Notes under the pieces: model-generated | What the model saw: only the letters and a program-made list of their open reading frames with translations | What the model was told of the DNA's origin: nothing | Databases searched by the model: none | Translations under genes and position numbers: made by a program | NCBI GenBank assembly: GCA_035765195.1 | Contig: DASTYC010000038.1 | Coordinates: 434,001-498,000 of the forward strand | Reading direction: 5' to 3' | From: CALAED01 sp035765195 | GTDB taxonomy: Bacteria; Actinomycetota; Actinomycetes; Streptosporangiales; Streptosporangiaceae | Length of the DNA: 64,000 nt | Shown here: positions 41,448 through 49,844 of the stretch, piece after piece | Layout of the letters: each line of letters opens with the position of its first letter | How positions within the stretch are numbered: the stretch's first letter is position 1

Positions 41448-43708
41448 CCCGGGCGGTGCCCCAGGGCGGGGCGGTGCGCGGCGGGATCGGCGACAGCCCG
41501 GCGCGGCCCGACGGCACGCTCAAGGTGACCGGCGAGTTCGCCTACTCGTCGGATCTGTGGATGGACGACATGCTGTGGGGCGTCACGCTGCGCAGTCCGC
41601 ATCCCAGCGCGTGGATCCGCGGCATCGACATCACCGCGGCGCTCCAGGTGCCCGGCGTGCACGCCGTGCTCACTCACGAGGACGTGCCGGGCGCCAGGTA
41701 CTACGGCCTGGACCGCCTGGACCAGCCCGTGCTCGCCATCGATCAGGTCCGCTACGAGGGCGAGCCGGTGGCCCTCGTGGCCGCCGACCACCCCGAGACC
41801 GCGCGCCGCGCCCGCGACCGGATCCGGGTGGACTACGAGGTCCGCGAGCCGGTCACCGACGCGCGCCGGGCCGCGTTCGACCCGTCGTGCCCGCGGGTGC
41901 ACGAGGGCGGGAACATCGTCCGGCACCAGCCGATCCGCGTCGGCGACCCGGACGCGGCCGCCGCGACGGCCGAGGTGGTGGTCACCGGGGAGTACGAGGT
42001 CGGCATGCAGGACCAGGCCTTCCTCGGCCCGGAGTCGGGGCTCGCCGTGCCCGCCGAGGACGGCGGCGTCCACCTGTTCATCGCCACCCAGTGGCTGCAC
42101 GTCGACCAGGAGCAGATCGCGCCCTGCCTCGGCCTGCCGCCCGAGAAGGTGCGGCTGACGCTGGCCGGGGTCGGCGGCGCTTTCGGCGCCCGCGAGGACC
42201 TGTCCATGCAGGTCCACGCGTGCCTGCTGGCGCTGCGCACCCGCCGGCCCATCAAGATCGTGTACGGCCGCGAGGAGTCGTTCTTCGGGCACGTGCACCG
42301 CCATCCGGCGACGATGCGCTACGAGCACGGCGCGACCAAGGACGGCCGGCTGGTCTACGTCAAGGCGGAGATCGTGCTCGACGGCGGCGCCTACTGCTCG
42401 ACCACCCCGGCCGTCACCGGCAACGCCGCCTCGCTCGGCGCCGGACCGTATCGCGTGCCCAACGTCGCGATCGACGCGTACGGCGTCTACACCAACAACC
42501 CGCCCTGCGGCGCGATGCGCGGGTTCGGCGCCGTCCAGGCGTGCTTCGGCTACGAATCGCAGCTGGACCGGCTGGCCGAGGCCTGCGGGCTCGACCCCGT
42601 CGAGGTGCGAATCCGCAACGCGCTGTCGGCGGGCGCCCCGATCGCGACCGGTCAGATCATCGACATGCCGGCGCCGCTCGACGACATGCTGCGCCGCGTC
42701 CGCGCCGTTCCGATGCCGCCGCCCGCCGATGTCACGGATCTACGGAACCTGCCCGGCGGGGTCTCCAACACCACGCACGGGGAGGGCGTGGTGAGGGGCG
42801 TCGGCTATGCGATCGGCATCAAGAACATCTGCTACTCCGAGGGCTTCGACGACTACTCGACCGCCCGGGTGCGGCTGCAGGTGATCGGCGGTGAACCGGT
42901 GGCGCTGGTGCATACCGCGGCCGCCGAGGTGGGCCAGGGACTGGTCACCCTGCAGGCGCAGATCGCGCGCACCGAGCTCGGCGTGGAGCGGGTGACGGTC
43001 GCTCCCGCCGACACCGCCGTCGGCTCCGCCGGATCCTCGAGCGCGTCCCGCCAGTCGTACATGACCGGCGGGGCGGTGCGGGCGGCCTGCGTCGCGGTCC
43101 GCGAGCGCCTCGCCGAGCGGGCGCGACAGCGCCTCGGGCGCACGCCGGGGCCGGGTCCGCTCGATCCCGATCTCGTGGTCAAGCTGGTCGACGGCGACGT
43201 CATCGAGGAGACCCGCGAGTTTCGGCACCGCCGCACCGAGCCGCTCGACCCGGCGACCGGCCAGGGCAACTCCCACACCCAGTTCGCGTTCTGCGTGCAT
43301 CGCGCCGTCGTCGACGTGGACGTGGAGCTCGGCCTGGTGAAGGTGGTGGAGCTGGCCGCCGTCCAGGACGTCGGCACGATCCTCAATCGGGTCGCGCTCG
43401 AAGGGCAGATACAGGGCGGCAGCGCGCAGGGTCTCGGGCTGGCGCTGATGGAGGAGATCCAGGTGGCCGACGGCCGCATCGTCAACCCGTCGTTCACCGA
43501 CTATCTGATTCCCACGATCCTCGACATGCCGCCGACCCGGCTGGAGATCCTCGAACATCCCGATCCGCACGCGCCGTACGGTCTGCGCGGTGCGGGCGAG
43601 CCCTCGACGCTCTCGGCGACGCCCGCGATCGTCGCCGCCGTCCGGGCCGCTTGCGGTCGGCCGCTTACCCGCGTACCGGTGCGACCGGAACACATCACCG
43701 GCCGTTAG
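41444..43708 (+). CDS. Xanthine dehydrogenase, molybdopterin-binding subunit
   Basis: 754 residues, large subunit. An N-terminal hammerhead domain (about 25-140) is followed by Mo-cofactor domains. Recognised by VGGAFGAREDLSMQ (MoCo dinucleotide site), PPCGAMRGFGAVQ, AEVGQGLVTLQAQIA, SSASRQSYMTGGAV and the C-terminal GLRGAGEPSTLSATPAI, whose Glu is the catalytic base of this family. GTG 41444 overlaps the amidohydrolase stop. It hydroxylates hypoxanthine/xanthine toward urate. No XdhC-type sulfuration chaperone is encoded nearby, so cofactor maturation must be served from elsewhere. A gap of 207 bp follows. Confidence 0.93.
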   Translation: MTRAVPQGGAVRGGIGDSPARPDGTLKVTGEFAYSSDLWMDDMLWGVTLRSPHPSAWIRGIDITAALQVPGVHAVLTHEDVPGARYYGLDRLDQPVLAIDQVRYEGEPVALVAADHPETARRARDRIRVDYEVREPVTDARRAAFDPSCPRVHEGGNIVRHQPIRVGDPDAAAATAEVVVTGEYEVGMQDQAFLGPESGLAVPAEDGGVHLFIATQWLHVDQEQIAPCLGLPPEKVRLTLAGVGGAFGAREDLSMQVHACLLALRTRRPIKIVYGREESFFGHVHRHPATMRYEHGATKDGRLVYVKAEIVLDGGAYCSTTPAVTGNAASLGAGPYRVPNVAIDAYGVYTNNPPCGAMRGFGAVQACFGYESQLDRLAEACGLDPVEVRIRNALSAGAPIATGQIIDMPAPLDDMLRRVRAVPMPPPADVTDLRNLPGGVSNTTHGEGVVRGVGYAIGIKNICYSEGFDDYSTARVRLQVIGGEPVALVHTAAAEVGQGLVTLQAQIARTELGVERVTVAPADTAVGSAGSSSASRQSYMTGGAVRAACVAVRERLAERARQRLGRTPGPGPLDPDLVVKLVDGDVIEETREFRHRRTEPLDPATGQGNSHTQFAFCVHRAVVDVDVELGLVKVVELAAVQDVGTILNRVALEGQIQGGSAQGLGLALMEEIQVADGRIVNPSFTDYLIPTILDMPPTRLEILEHPDPHAPYGLRGAGEPSTLSATPAIVAAVRAACGRPLTRVPVRPEHITGR

Positions 43709-43915
43709 CTCATCGGCGTGGTGTGACGGGCCGAACATGACGATCACGACCGGAATCACCCTAGTCGGGCGGTCGGACCGGTCCACCATGGCGGGTGATC
43801 TGGACGATTTTCCCGCACTACTTCAGAGTGGCTCCCGTGGCGGAGCTCTTCGGTGTGAAATGACCCTGTCGTGCAGTAACAAGGAAGAAAACCTCCCTCT
43901 GGAAAGGGCCGCTCC

Positions 43916-45058
43916 TTGACCTCCGCCTCCGATGGACCTAAAGGCCACGTGCTGGTCTCCCCTGACAAGTTCAAGGGGTCACTGAGCGCGCCCGAGGTCG
44001 CGGCGCACATCGCCACCGGGTTGCGCGCGGTCCGGCCGGACGTGCCGGTGCTCCTGCTTCCCGTCGCCGACGGCGGCGACGGGACCGTTGAGGCCGCCAT
44101 CGCGGCCGGCTACCGCAGGGTCGAGGTAGAGGTCTGCGGGCCCACCGGCAAACAGCTCCGCGCCGATCTGGCGATGAGCGAGGGCACCGCGGTCGTCGAG
44201 CTGGCCGCGGCCTCCGGGCTGGCCCGGCTGCCCGGCGGCAGGCCCGAGCCGCTCACCGCCACCAGCTACGGCACCGGCCAGCTCATCGCCGCGGCGAAAC
44301 GGCTCGGCGCGCGCCGGATCGTCCTCGGGCTCGGCGGCAGCGCCTGCACCGACGGCGGCGCCGGCATGGTCCAGGGGCTGGGCGGGCGGCTGTTCGACGG
44401 CCTCGGCAACAGCCTGCCGCCGGGCGGCGCCGCGCTGCGGTCGCTGCACCGCCTGGACCTGCGCGGGCTCATCGACCTGTCCGGCGTGGAGATGGTCGTC
44501 GCGAGCGACGTCGACAACCCCCTGCTCGGCCCCGAAGGCGCGGCCGCGGTGTACGGGCCGCAAAAGGGCGCCGGCGCCGAGGACATCCGCGTCCTCGAGA
44601 CCGGGCTGCGGCGCTGGGCCGACCTCGGCGAGGCGGCCACCCGGCGCCCGGCCCGCAACCTGCCCGGCGCGGGCGCCGCCGGCGGGGTGGGCTTCGCCGC
44701 GCTGGCCTTCCTCGGGGCCCGGATCGAGCCCGGCATCGGCTACCTGCTCGACCTGCTCGACTTCAACGGCAAGGCCCGCGGCGCGCGGCTGGTCATCACC
44801 GGCGAAGGCTCTCTCGACACCCAGACCCTGCGCGGCAAGGCGCCGATCGGCGTGGCCAAGGCCGCCACCCGCATGGGCGTGCCCGTGGTGGCCGTCGCCG
44901 GCCGCCGCGCCCTGACCGGCGAGCAACTGCGCCGGGCCCGCATCCAGGCGGCCTATGCCCTCACCGACATCGAGCCCGACGTGGACCGCTGCATGAGCCA
45001 GGCCGGCCGGCTGCTGGAACGGCTGGTCGTCGCGATCGCCGAGGAGTGGCTGAAGTAG
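43916..45058 (+). CDS. Glycerate kinase (GlxK/GarK family)
   Basis: 380 residues. It phosphorylates D-glycerate to 2- or 3-phosphoglycerate. Recognised by VSPDKFKGSLSA, PVADGGDGTVEA, LGLGGSACTDGGAGM, PQKGA and ITGEGSLDTQTLRGK. TTG start with GGAAAGGG eight bases upstream. It lies between the oxopurine genes and allantoinase. In bacteria using allantoin, glyoxylate is condensed to tartronate semialdehyde and reduced to glycerate before this kinase acts; the two intervening enzymes are not in this window. The preceding 207 bp contain no gene and probably hold an internal promoter. Confidence 0.93.
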   Translation: MTSASDGPKGHVLVSPDKFKGSLSAPEVAAHIATGLRAVRPDVPVLLLPVADGGDGTVEAAIAAGYRRVEVEVCGPTGKQLRADLAMSEGTAVVELAAASGLARLPGGRPEPLTATSYGTGQLIAAAKRLGARRIVLGLGGSACTDGGAGMVQGLGGRLFDGLGNSLPPGGAALRSLHRLDLRGLIDLSGVEMVVASDVDNPLLGPEGAAAVYGPQKGAGAEDIRVLETGLRRWADLGEAATRRPARNLPGAGAAGGVGFAALAFLGARIEPGIGYLLDLLDFNGKARGARLVITGEGSLDTQTLRGKAPIGVAKAATRMGVPVVAVAGRRALTGEQLRRARIQAAYALTDIEPDVDRCMSQAGRLLERLVVAIAEEWLK

Positions 45059-45097
45059 CGGGCGGCAGGGAAGACCAGGACAGGGAGGGGCACGGGG

Positions 45098-46516
45098 TTG
45101 AGCGGGTCAGGGCTGCCGGGCGATGCGGAGGCCGCGGCGGGCACGACGGCGGGCACGACGGCGGGCGCGTCCGTGGGCGGGACCGCGGGCGGGGCGCACT
45201 ACGACATGGTGCTGCGATCGCGCCGGGTGGTGCTGCCGGAGGGCGAACGGGCGCTCGCGGTCTGCGTCAGGAACGGCCTGATCGCGGCGCTGGAGCCCTA
45301 CGACGCGGCGGTCCGGGCCGAGACGGACGTCGACCTCGCCGCCGACGCGCTGCTGCCCGGCCTTGTCGACACGCACGTCCACGTCAACGAGCCGGGCCGG
45401 ACCGAATGGGAGGGCTTCGCCACCGCGACGCGGGCCGCGGCGGCCGGCGGGGTCACGACCCTGATCGACATGCCGCTCAACTCCATCCCGCCCACGGTCG
45501 ACGTCGCCGCCCTCGATGCGAAGCGCGCGGCCGCCGCCGGCCGCTGCGCCGTCGACGTCGGCTTTTGGGGCGGCGCGGTCCCGGGCAATGGGCCGGCCCT
45601 GCGGCCCCTGCACGAGGCGGGCGTCTTCGGTTTCAAGTGCTTCACGTCCCCGTCGGGGGTCGAGGAGTTCCCGCCGCTGGACGAGGCGGGGCTGCGGGCC
45701 GCCATGACCGAGATCGCCGCGTTCGACGGCCTGCTGATCGTGCACGCCGAGGACCCCGGGGTGCTGTCGGCCCCCGCCGGTCCCGGCTACGCCGACTTCC
45801 TCGCGTCCCGCCCGCGCAGCGCCGAGGGCGCCGCCATCGCGCTGGTGGCCCAGCTCGGTCAGGAGACCGGCTGCCGGGTGCACATCCTGCATCTGTCCGA
45901 CTCGGGCTCGATCCCCATGATCAGGCATTGGCGCGAACGCGGTATCAAGATCAGCACCGAGACCTGCCCGCACTACCTGACGGTCGCCGCGGAGGAGATC
46001 GCGGACGGCCAGACGCTGCTGAAGTGCTGCCCGCCGATCCGGGACGCCGGCAACCAGCGCCGGCTGTGGGCGGGGCTGGCCGACGGCACGGTCTCGTGCG
46101 TGGTCTCCGACCATTCGCCCTGCCCGCCGGAGCTGAAGAAGGGCGACTTCGTGACCGCCTGGGGCGGCATCTCGTCGTTGCAGCTCGGGCTGCCGCTGGT
46201 CTGGACGGCGGCGCGGGCGCGCGGCCACGCGCTCGCCGACATCGTGCGCTGGATGGCAGCCGGGCCCGCCGATCTGGCCGGGCTGGCCGGCAAGGGCCGC
46301 ATCGCGGTCGGCCGGGACGCCGACCTGGTGGCCTTCGCCCCCGACGAGACGTTCGTGGTCGATCCGGCCGCGCTGCGCCACCGGCATCCGGTCACGCCGT
46401 ACGCCGGTCGCGAACTCGCCGGCGTGGTGCGGACGACCTGGTTGCGCGGCCGCGTGATCGATCCGACCATCGACGGTGAGGCGCACGGCAGGCTGATCTC
46501 CCGGGGGGCACCATGA
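45098..46516 (+). CDS. allB: Allantoinase
   Basis: 472 residues, cyclic amidohydrolase opening allantoin to allantoate. Binuclear metal ligands: DTHVHVNEPGRTEWEGF, the carboxylated Lys in FGFKCFTSPSG, IVHAEDP, VHILHLSDSGS and VSDHSPC. The TTG at 45098 has GGGAGGGG upstream, but the first ~35 residues are Gly/Ala/Thr-rich and coded by short direct repeats. An ATG at 45206 would start just before the conserved region and is a fair alternative. It overlaps allantoicase by ATGA. Confidence 0.93.
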   Translation: MSGSGLPGDAEAAAGTTAGTTAGASVGGTAGGAHYDMVLRSRRVVLPEGERALAVCVRNGLIAALEPYDAAVRAETDVDLAADALLPGLVDTHVHVNEPGRTEWEGFATATRAAAAGGVTTLIDMPLNSIPPTVDVAALDAKRAAAAGRCAVDVGFWGGAVPGNGPALRPLHEAGVFGFKCFTSPSGVEEFPPLDEAGLRAAMTEIAAFDGLLIVHAEDPGVLSAPAGPGYADFLASRPRSAEGAAIALVAQLGQETGCRVHILHLSDSGSIPMIRHWRERGIKISTETCPHYLTVAAEEIADGQTLLKCCPPIRDAGNQRRLWAGLADGTVSCVVSDHSPCPPELKKGDFVTAWGGISSLQLGLPLVWTAARARGHALADIVRWMAAGPADLAGLAGKGRIAVGRDADLVAFAPDETFVVDPAALRHRHPVTPYAGRELAGVVRTTWLRGRVIDPTIDGEAHGRLISRGAP

Positions 46517-47535
46517 ACGGCACCGAGTTCGGCGGGTGGCCCGACCTGGCGGTGCGCTCGTTCGGCGGCTCGGTGATGGCGGCGAACGACGAGTTCTTCG
46601 CCGAGAAGGAGAATCTGATCACGCCGGAGCCGGCCGCGTTCCGGCCCGGCGCGTTCGGTCCCAAGGGCAAGCTGTACGACGGGTGGGAGACGCGACGCCG
46701 GCGCGGCAACGGCCACGACTGGGCGATCGTCCGGCTGGGCCTGCCCGGCGTGATCCGCGGAGTCGTGATCGACACCGCCCACTTCACCGGCAACCACCCC
46801 GCGTACGCCTGGGTCGAGGCGTGCGCGGCCGACGGCTATCCCTCGGCGGCCGAGCTGGCCGACGCCGACTGGTTCGAGATCGTCCCGCGCAATCCGCTGA
46901 AGGGCGACTGCGCTCACGCCTTCCCCGTCTCGGCCGGTCGGCGCTTCACCCACGTGCGGCTGTCGATCCATCCGGACGGCGGCGTGGCCCGGCTGCGCGT
47001 GCACGGAGAGGTCGTGCCCGACCCGGCGCTGCTGACCGGCCTGCCGCTCGACCTGGCCGCGCTGGAGTTCGGCGGTCTCGTCACCGGCTGCTCGAACATG
47101 TTCTACTCCTCGCCGCACAACCTCATCGCACCCGGGCTCGCGCGGGCGATGGACGAGGGCTGGGAGACCGCGCGGCGCCGCGACGACGGCAACGACTGGG
47201 TGATCGTGCGGCTCGCCGCGGCCGGGACCGTCCGGCTGGCCGAGCTCGACACGACGCACTTCAAGGGCAACGCGCCCGCGGCCGCCTCGCTGCGCGGCCT
47301 GGACGGCTTGACCGCCTCCCCTGACGACCCGGACGCCTGGTTCGGCCTGCTGCCCCGGACCCGCCTGCAGCCGGACACCCGGCATCGTTTTCCGCTCGAG
47401 CCCAAGCGCGCGACCCATGTCAGGCTGGACATCTATCCCGATGGCGGGATGGCCCGGCTGCGCCTGTACGGCGACCTCACCGCCGACGGGCTGACCGCGC
47501 TTGCCGACCGCTGGCGCGCCACCGTGCCGCTGTGA
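46513..47535 (+). CDS. alc: Allantoicase
   Basis: 340 residues, hydrolysing allantoate to ureidoglycolate and urea. Two homologous jelly-roll repeats are visible. Repeat 1 has YDGWETRRRRGNGHDWAIVRLG and IDTAHFTGNHP; repeat 2 has GWETARRRDDGNDWVIVRLA and LDTTHFKGNAP. Each ends with a FTHVRLSIHPDGGVARLRVHG-like strand. It starts within the allantoinase stop codon (ATGA), so the two are coupled. Ureidoglycolate lyase, which would release glyoxylate, is not in the window. Confidence 0.95.
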   Translation: MNGTEFGGWPDLAVRSFGGSVMAANDEFFAEKENLITPEPAAFRPGAFGPKGKLYDGWETRRRRGNGHDWAIVRLGLPGVIRGVVIDTAHFTGNHPAYAWVEACAADGYPSAAELADADWFEIVPRNPLKGDCAHAFPVSAGRRFTHVRLSIHPDGGVARLRVHGEVVPDPALLTGLPLDLAALEFGGLVTGCSNMFYSSPHNLIAPGLARAMDEGWETARRRDDGNDWVIVRLAAAGTVRLAELDTTHFKGNAPAAASLRGLDGLTASPDDPDAWFGLLPRTRLQPDTRHRFPLEPKRATHVRLDIYPDGGMARLRLYGDLTADGLTALADRWRATVPL

Positions 47536-47549
47536 CCGGCGCCACACTC

Positions 47550-47562
47550 TTACGTGATGTAA
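47550..47562. promoter_or_regulatory. Small inverted repeat upstream of alanine dehydrogenase
   Basis: TTACGTGATGTAA, arms matching at 5 of 6 bases around a central G, in AT-richer sequence about 100 bp before the ald start. Possible regulator site in the ald promoter; no matching regulator identified. Confidence 0.3.
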
Positions 47563-47662
47563 ATAACTGAGCCGATGGCCGTACACCCTGACGCGTGCGC
47601 TATGGGGCTCCGCGGCCCACGCTGAAAGGAGAGGCGACGGGGCGTGCGCCCAGGAGGATGCC

Positions 47663-48778
47663 GTGCTGATCGGGGTTCCGCGCGAGATCAAGAACCATGA
47701 GTACCGGGTGGCCATCACGCCGGCCGGTGTTCACGAGCTGGACCGGCACGGGCACGATGTGCTCGTCGAACGCGGGGCGGGAGTGGGCTCCTCCATCCCC
47801 GACGAGGACTACATCGCGGCGGGCGCGAAAATCCTCGATACCGCCGACGCGGTCTGGGCGGACGCCGAGCTGATCCTCAAGGTCAAGGAGCCGATCGCCG
47901 AGGAGTACCACCGGATGCGCCGGGGGCAGACGCTGTTCACCTATCTGCACCTGGCCGCCTCGCGGGCCTGCACCGACGCGCTGCTGACGGCCGGCGTCAC
48001 CGCGATCGCCTACGAGACCGTACAGGCGCCGGACGGCTCGCTGCCGCTGCTCGCCCCCATGTCGGAGGTCGCCGGGCGGCTCGCCCCCCAGGTGGGGGCC
48101 TATCACCTGATGCGCAGCAACGGCGGGCGGGGCGTACTGCCGGGCGGCGTGCCCGGCGTCGCGCCGGCCAAGGTCGTGGTGATCGGCGGCGGCGTCTCCG
48201 GTACCAACGCCGCGCAGATCGCGGCCGGGATGGGCGCCGACGTCACGGTCCTCGATGTCAACGTCGACAGGCTCCGCGAGCTGGACGTGCTCTACCAGGG
48301 TCGGCTGCGCACGCTGGTCTCCAACGCCTACACCGTCGAGCGGGCGGTGCTCGACGCCGATCTGGTGATCGGCGCCGTGCTGATCCCCGGCGCCAAGGCG
48401 CCGACCCTCGTCTCCAGCGAGCTCGTCGCCCGGATGAAGACGGGCTCCGTACTCGTCGACATCGCCATCGACCAGGGTGGCTGCTTCGCCGACTCCCGCC
48501 CCACCACGCACGCCGCGCCCACCTACCAGGTGCACAAGTCGGTGTTCTACTGCGTGGCCAACATGCCGGGCTCGGTGCCGAGCACCTCGACGAACGCGCT
48601 GACCAACGTGACGCTGCCGTACGCCGTGGCCATCGCGGACAAGGGCTGGCGGCGCGCGCTGCGCGACGACCCGGCGCTGGCCCACGGGTTGAACGCGCAC
48701 GCCGGTGCGCTGACGAACGCCCCCGTCGCCGCCGCGCACGGCCTCCAGGCGGTCGACCTCGAGTCCGTGCTGGGCTGA
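47663..48778 (+). CDS. ald: Alanine dehydrogenase
   Basis: 371 residues. It catalyses reversible NAD-dependent deamination of L-alanine to pyruvate and ammonia; mycobacterial Ald can also aminate glyoxylate to glycine. The N-terminal MLIGVPREIKNHEYRVAI, the pyruvate-binding Lys region LILKVKEP, the NAD motif VVIGGGVSGTNAAQIAAGMGADV and the C-terminal ANMPGSVPSTSTNALTN are all present. The GTG start follows CAGGAGG. It lies 127 bp downstream of allantoicase on the same strand with a leader of its own, so it may be separately regulated but placed with nitrogen salvage. Confidence 0.95.
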   Translation: MLIGVPREIKNHEYRVAITPAGVHELDRHGHDVLVERGAGVGSSIPDEDYIAAGAKILDTADAVWADAELILKVKEPIAEEYHRMRRGQTLFTYLHLAASRACTDALLTAGVTAIAYETVQAPDGSLPLLAPMSEVAGRLAPQVGAYHLMRSNGGRGVLPGGVPGVAPAKVVVIGGGVSGTNAAQIAAGMGADVTVLDVNVDRLRELDVLYQGRLRTLVSNAYTVERAVLDADLVIGAVLIPGAKAPTLVSSELVARMKTGSVLVDIAIDQGGCFADSRPTTHAAPTYQVHKSVFYCVANMPGSVPSTSTNALTNVTLPYAVAIADKGWRRALRDDPALAHGLNAHAGALTNAPVAAAHGLQAVDLESVLG

Positions 48779-48805
48779 GCGCACCCGGACGCGCCGCGCG
48801 CCCCG

Positions 48806-48811
48806 TAGGGT
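48806..48811 (+). promoter_or_regulatory. Possible -10 element of the histidine phosphatase gene
   Basis: TAGGGT eight bases before GTG 48820 with no ribosome site between; compatible with a leaderless transcript. Confidence 0.3.
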
Positions 48812-48819
48812 TGATCGAC

Positions 48820-49428
48820 GTGGGGGAACTGATCATCCTGCGGCATGGCGAGACCGAGTGGAGCCGGGCCCGGCGTCACACCGGGCGTACGGACGTTCCG
48901 CTGACCGCCCACGGCGAGGAGCAGGCGCGCGCGCTCGCGCCGGCGATGGCCCGGCTGACGGCCGCGGGGGTCGTGACGAGTCCGGCGGACCGGGCGCGGC
49001 GGACCGCTGAGCTGGCCGGGCTCGCCGGCCCGCGGACCACGGTCGACCCCGACCTGTGGGAATGGGACTACGGCGGTTACGAGGGCCGGACGACGGCGCA
49101 GATCCGCGCCGAGCGGCCCGGATGGTACCTGTGGGACGACGGCGTCGTGCCCGGCGACGCGGCTCATCCGGGCGAGAGCGTGGAGCAGGTCGGCGCGCGC
49201 GCCGACGCGGTGCTCGGCCGCGTTCGCCCGCTGCTCGATCGCGGCCCCGTCGTCCTCGTCGCGCACGGCCATCTGCTGCGGGTGCTGACCGCGCGCTGGC
49301 TGGGCCTCGAACCGGCCGCCGGCCGGCTGTTCGAGCTCGGCACCGGCACCGTGTCGGCGCTCGGCGCCGAACACGACCGGCCCGTCATCTCCTCGTGGAA
49401 CGTCCCCGCCGAGCACGCGAGGAGATGA
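48820..49428 (+). CDS. Histidine phosphatase (phosphoglycerate mutase-like) superfamily protein
   Basis: 202 residues. The catalytic motif ELIILRHGETEWSRARRHTGRTDVP contains the phospho-accepting His of the RHG triad. Further residues are the Arg in SPADRARRTAELAG, the acid in DLWEWDYGGYEGRT and the second His in VVLVAHGHLLRVL. Small acid phosphatases of this branch act on sugar phosphates, phosphoglycerate or related monoesters; the substrate is unresolved. GTG 48820 is preferred over TTG 48811, which overlaps a -10-like box. It is followed by the CsoR operator. Confidence 0.88.
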   Translation: MGELIILRHGETEWSRARRHTGRTDVPLTAHGEEQARALAPAMARLTAAGVVTSPADRARRTAELAGLAGPRTTVDPDLWEWDYGGYEGRTTAQIRAERPGWYLWDDGVVPGDAAHPGESVEQVGARADAVLGRVRPLLDRGPVVLVAHGHLLRVLTARWLGLEPAAGRLFELGTGTVSALGAEHDRPVISSWNVPAEHARR

Positions 49429-49431
49429 GCG

Positions 49432-49446
49432 ATACCCCCTGGGGGT
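49432..49446. promoter_or_regulatory. CsoR-type operator
   Basis: ATACCCCCTGGGGGT: arms ACCCCC and GGGGGT around a single T, matching the G/C-tract palindromes bound by CsoR copper sensors. It is located between the histidine phosphatase stop and the csoR gene, about 100 bp upstream of the csoR start. Confidence 0.65.
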
Positions 49447-49500
49447 GGCTACCCTGGAGGCAGGATCGCGCCGATGAGGCCCGCGGACGACTTTTCAGAT

Positions 49501-49520
49501 TTGTAGAGACTTGTAGAGAC
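49501..49520 (+). repeat. Tandem 10-bp repeat in the csoR leader
   Basis: TTGTAGAGAC is present twice in direct succession, followed by a degenerate third copy (TCGTGAAGAT). It is 25 bp before the csoR ATG. Function not known. Confidence 0.5.
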
Positions 49521-49544
49521 TCGTGAAGATTGCGAGGCGTGCGA

Positions 49545-49844
49545 ATGGCGACCGGCGATGCCCCGACTCGCGGCTACACCGCGACGAAGGATCAGTTGCT
49601 GACCCGGCTGCGCCGGGTCGAAGGCCAGGTCCGCGGCATCGGCCGCATGGTGGAGGAAGATCGCTACTGCATCGACGTGCTCACGCAGATCAGTGCGATC
49701 CAGGCCGCCCTGGACAAGGTCGCGCTTGGCCTGCTCGACGGGCACGTCCGCCACTGCGTGACCGAGGCGGCCCAGGAGGGCCGGGCCGAAGACATGACCT
49801 CGGAGTTGATGGCCTCCGTGGGCCGGCTCATGCGCCGGGGCTGA
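49545..49844 (+). CDS. csoR: CsoR-family copper-sensing repressor
   Basis: 99 residues, all-helical DUF156 protein. The Cu(I) ligand pattern is Cys in EDRYCIDVL, His in GHVRHC and Cys in the same segment, spaced as in CsoR. TRLRRVEGQVRGIGRMVEED is the family N-terminal helix. Binding Cu(I) releases it from a GC-rich palindrome, and one lies upstream. The ATG at 49545 has GAGG spaced 7 bases before; a TTG/ATG further upstream is less likely. No copper ATPase or chaperone is next to it. The CopD-CtaG gene 20 kb away is the only other copper-linked gene in the window. It overlaps the convergent marR by 17 bp. Confidence 0.9.
   Translation: MATGDAPTRGYTATKDQLLTRLRRVEGQVRGIGRMVEEDRYCIDVLTQISAIQAALDKVALGLLDGHVRHCVTEAAQEGRAEDMTSELMASVGRLMRRG

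Noticed and set aside
43738..43919. Short open frame with an ATG between xdh and glycerate kinase
   Set aside because: No ribosome site, no recognisable sequence, and it overlaps the probable promoter of the kinase gene.
45098..45205. Allantoinase N-terminal extension as certain coding sequence
   Set aside because: Kept in the call because of the ribosome site, but the repeat-rich extension may be untranslated if ATG 45206 is used; not reported as a distinct domain.
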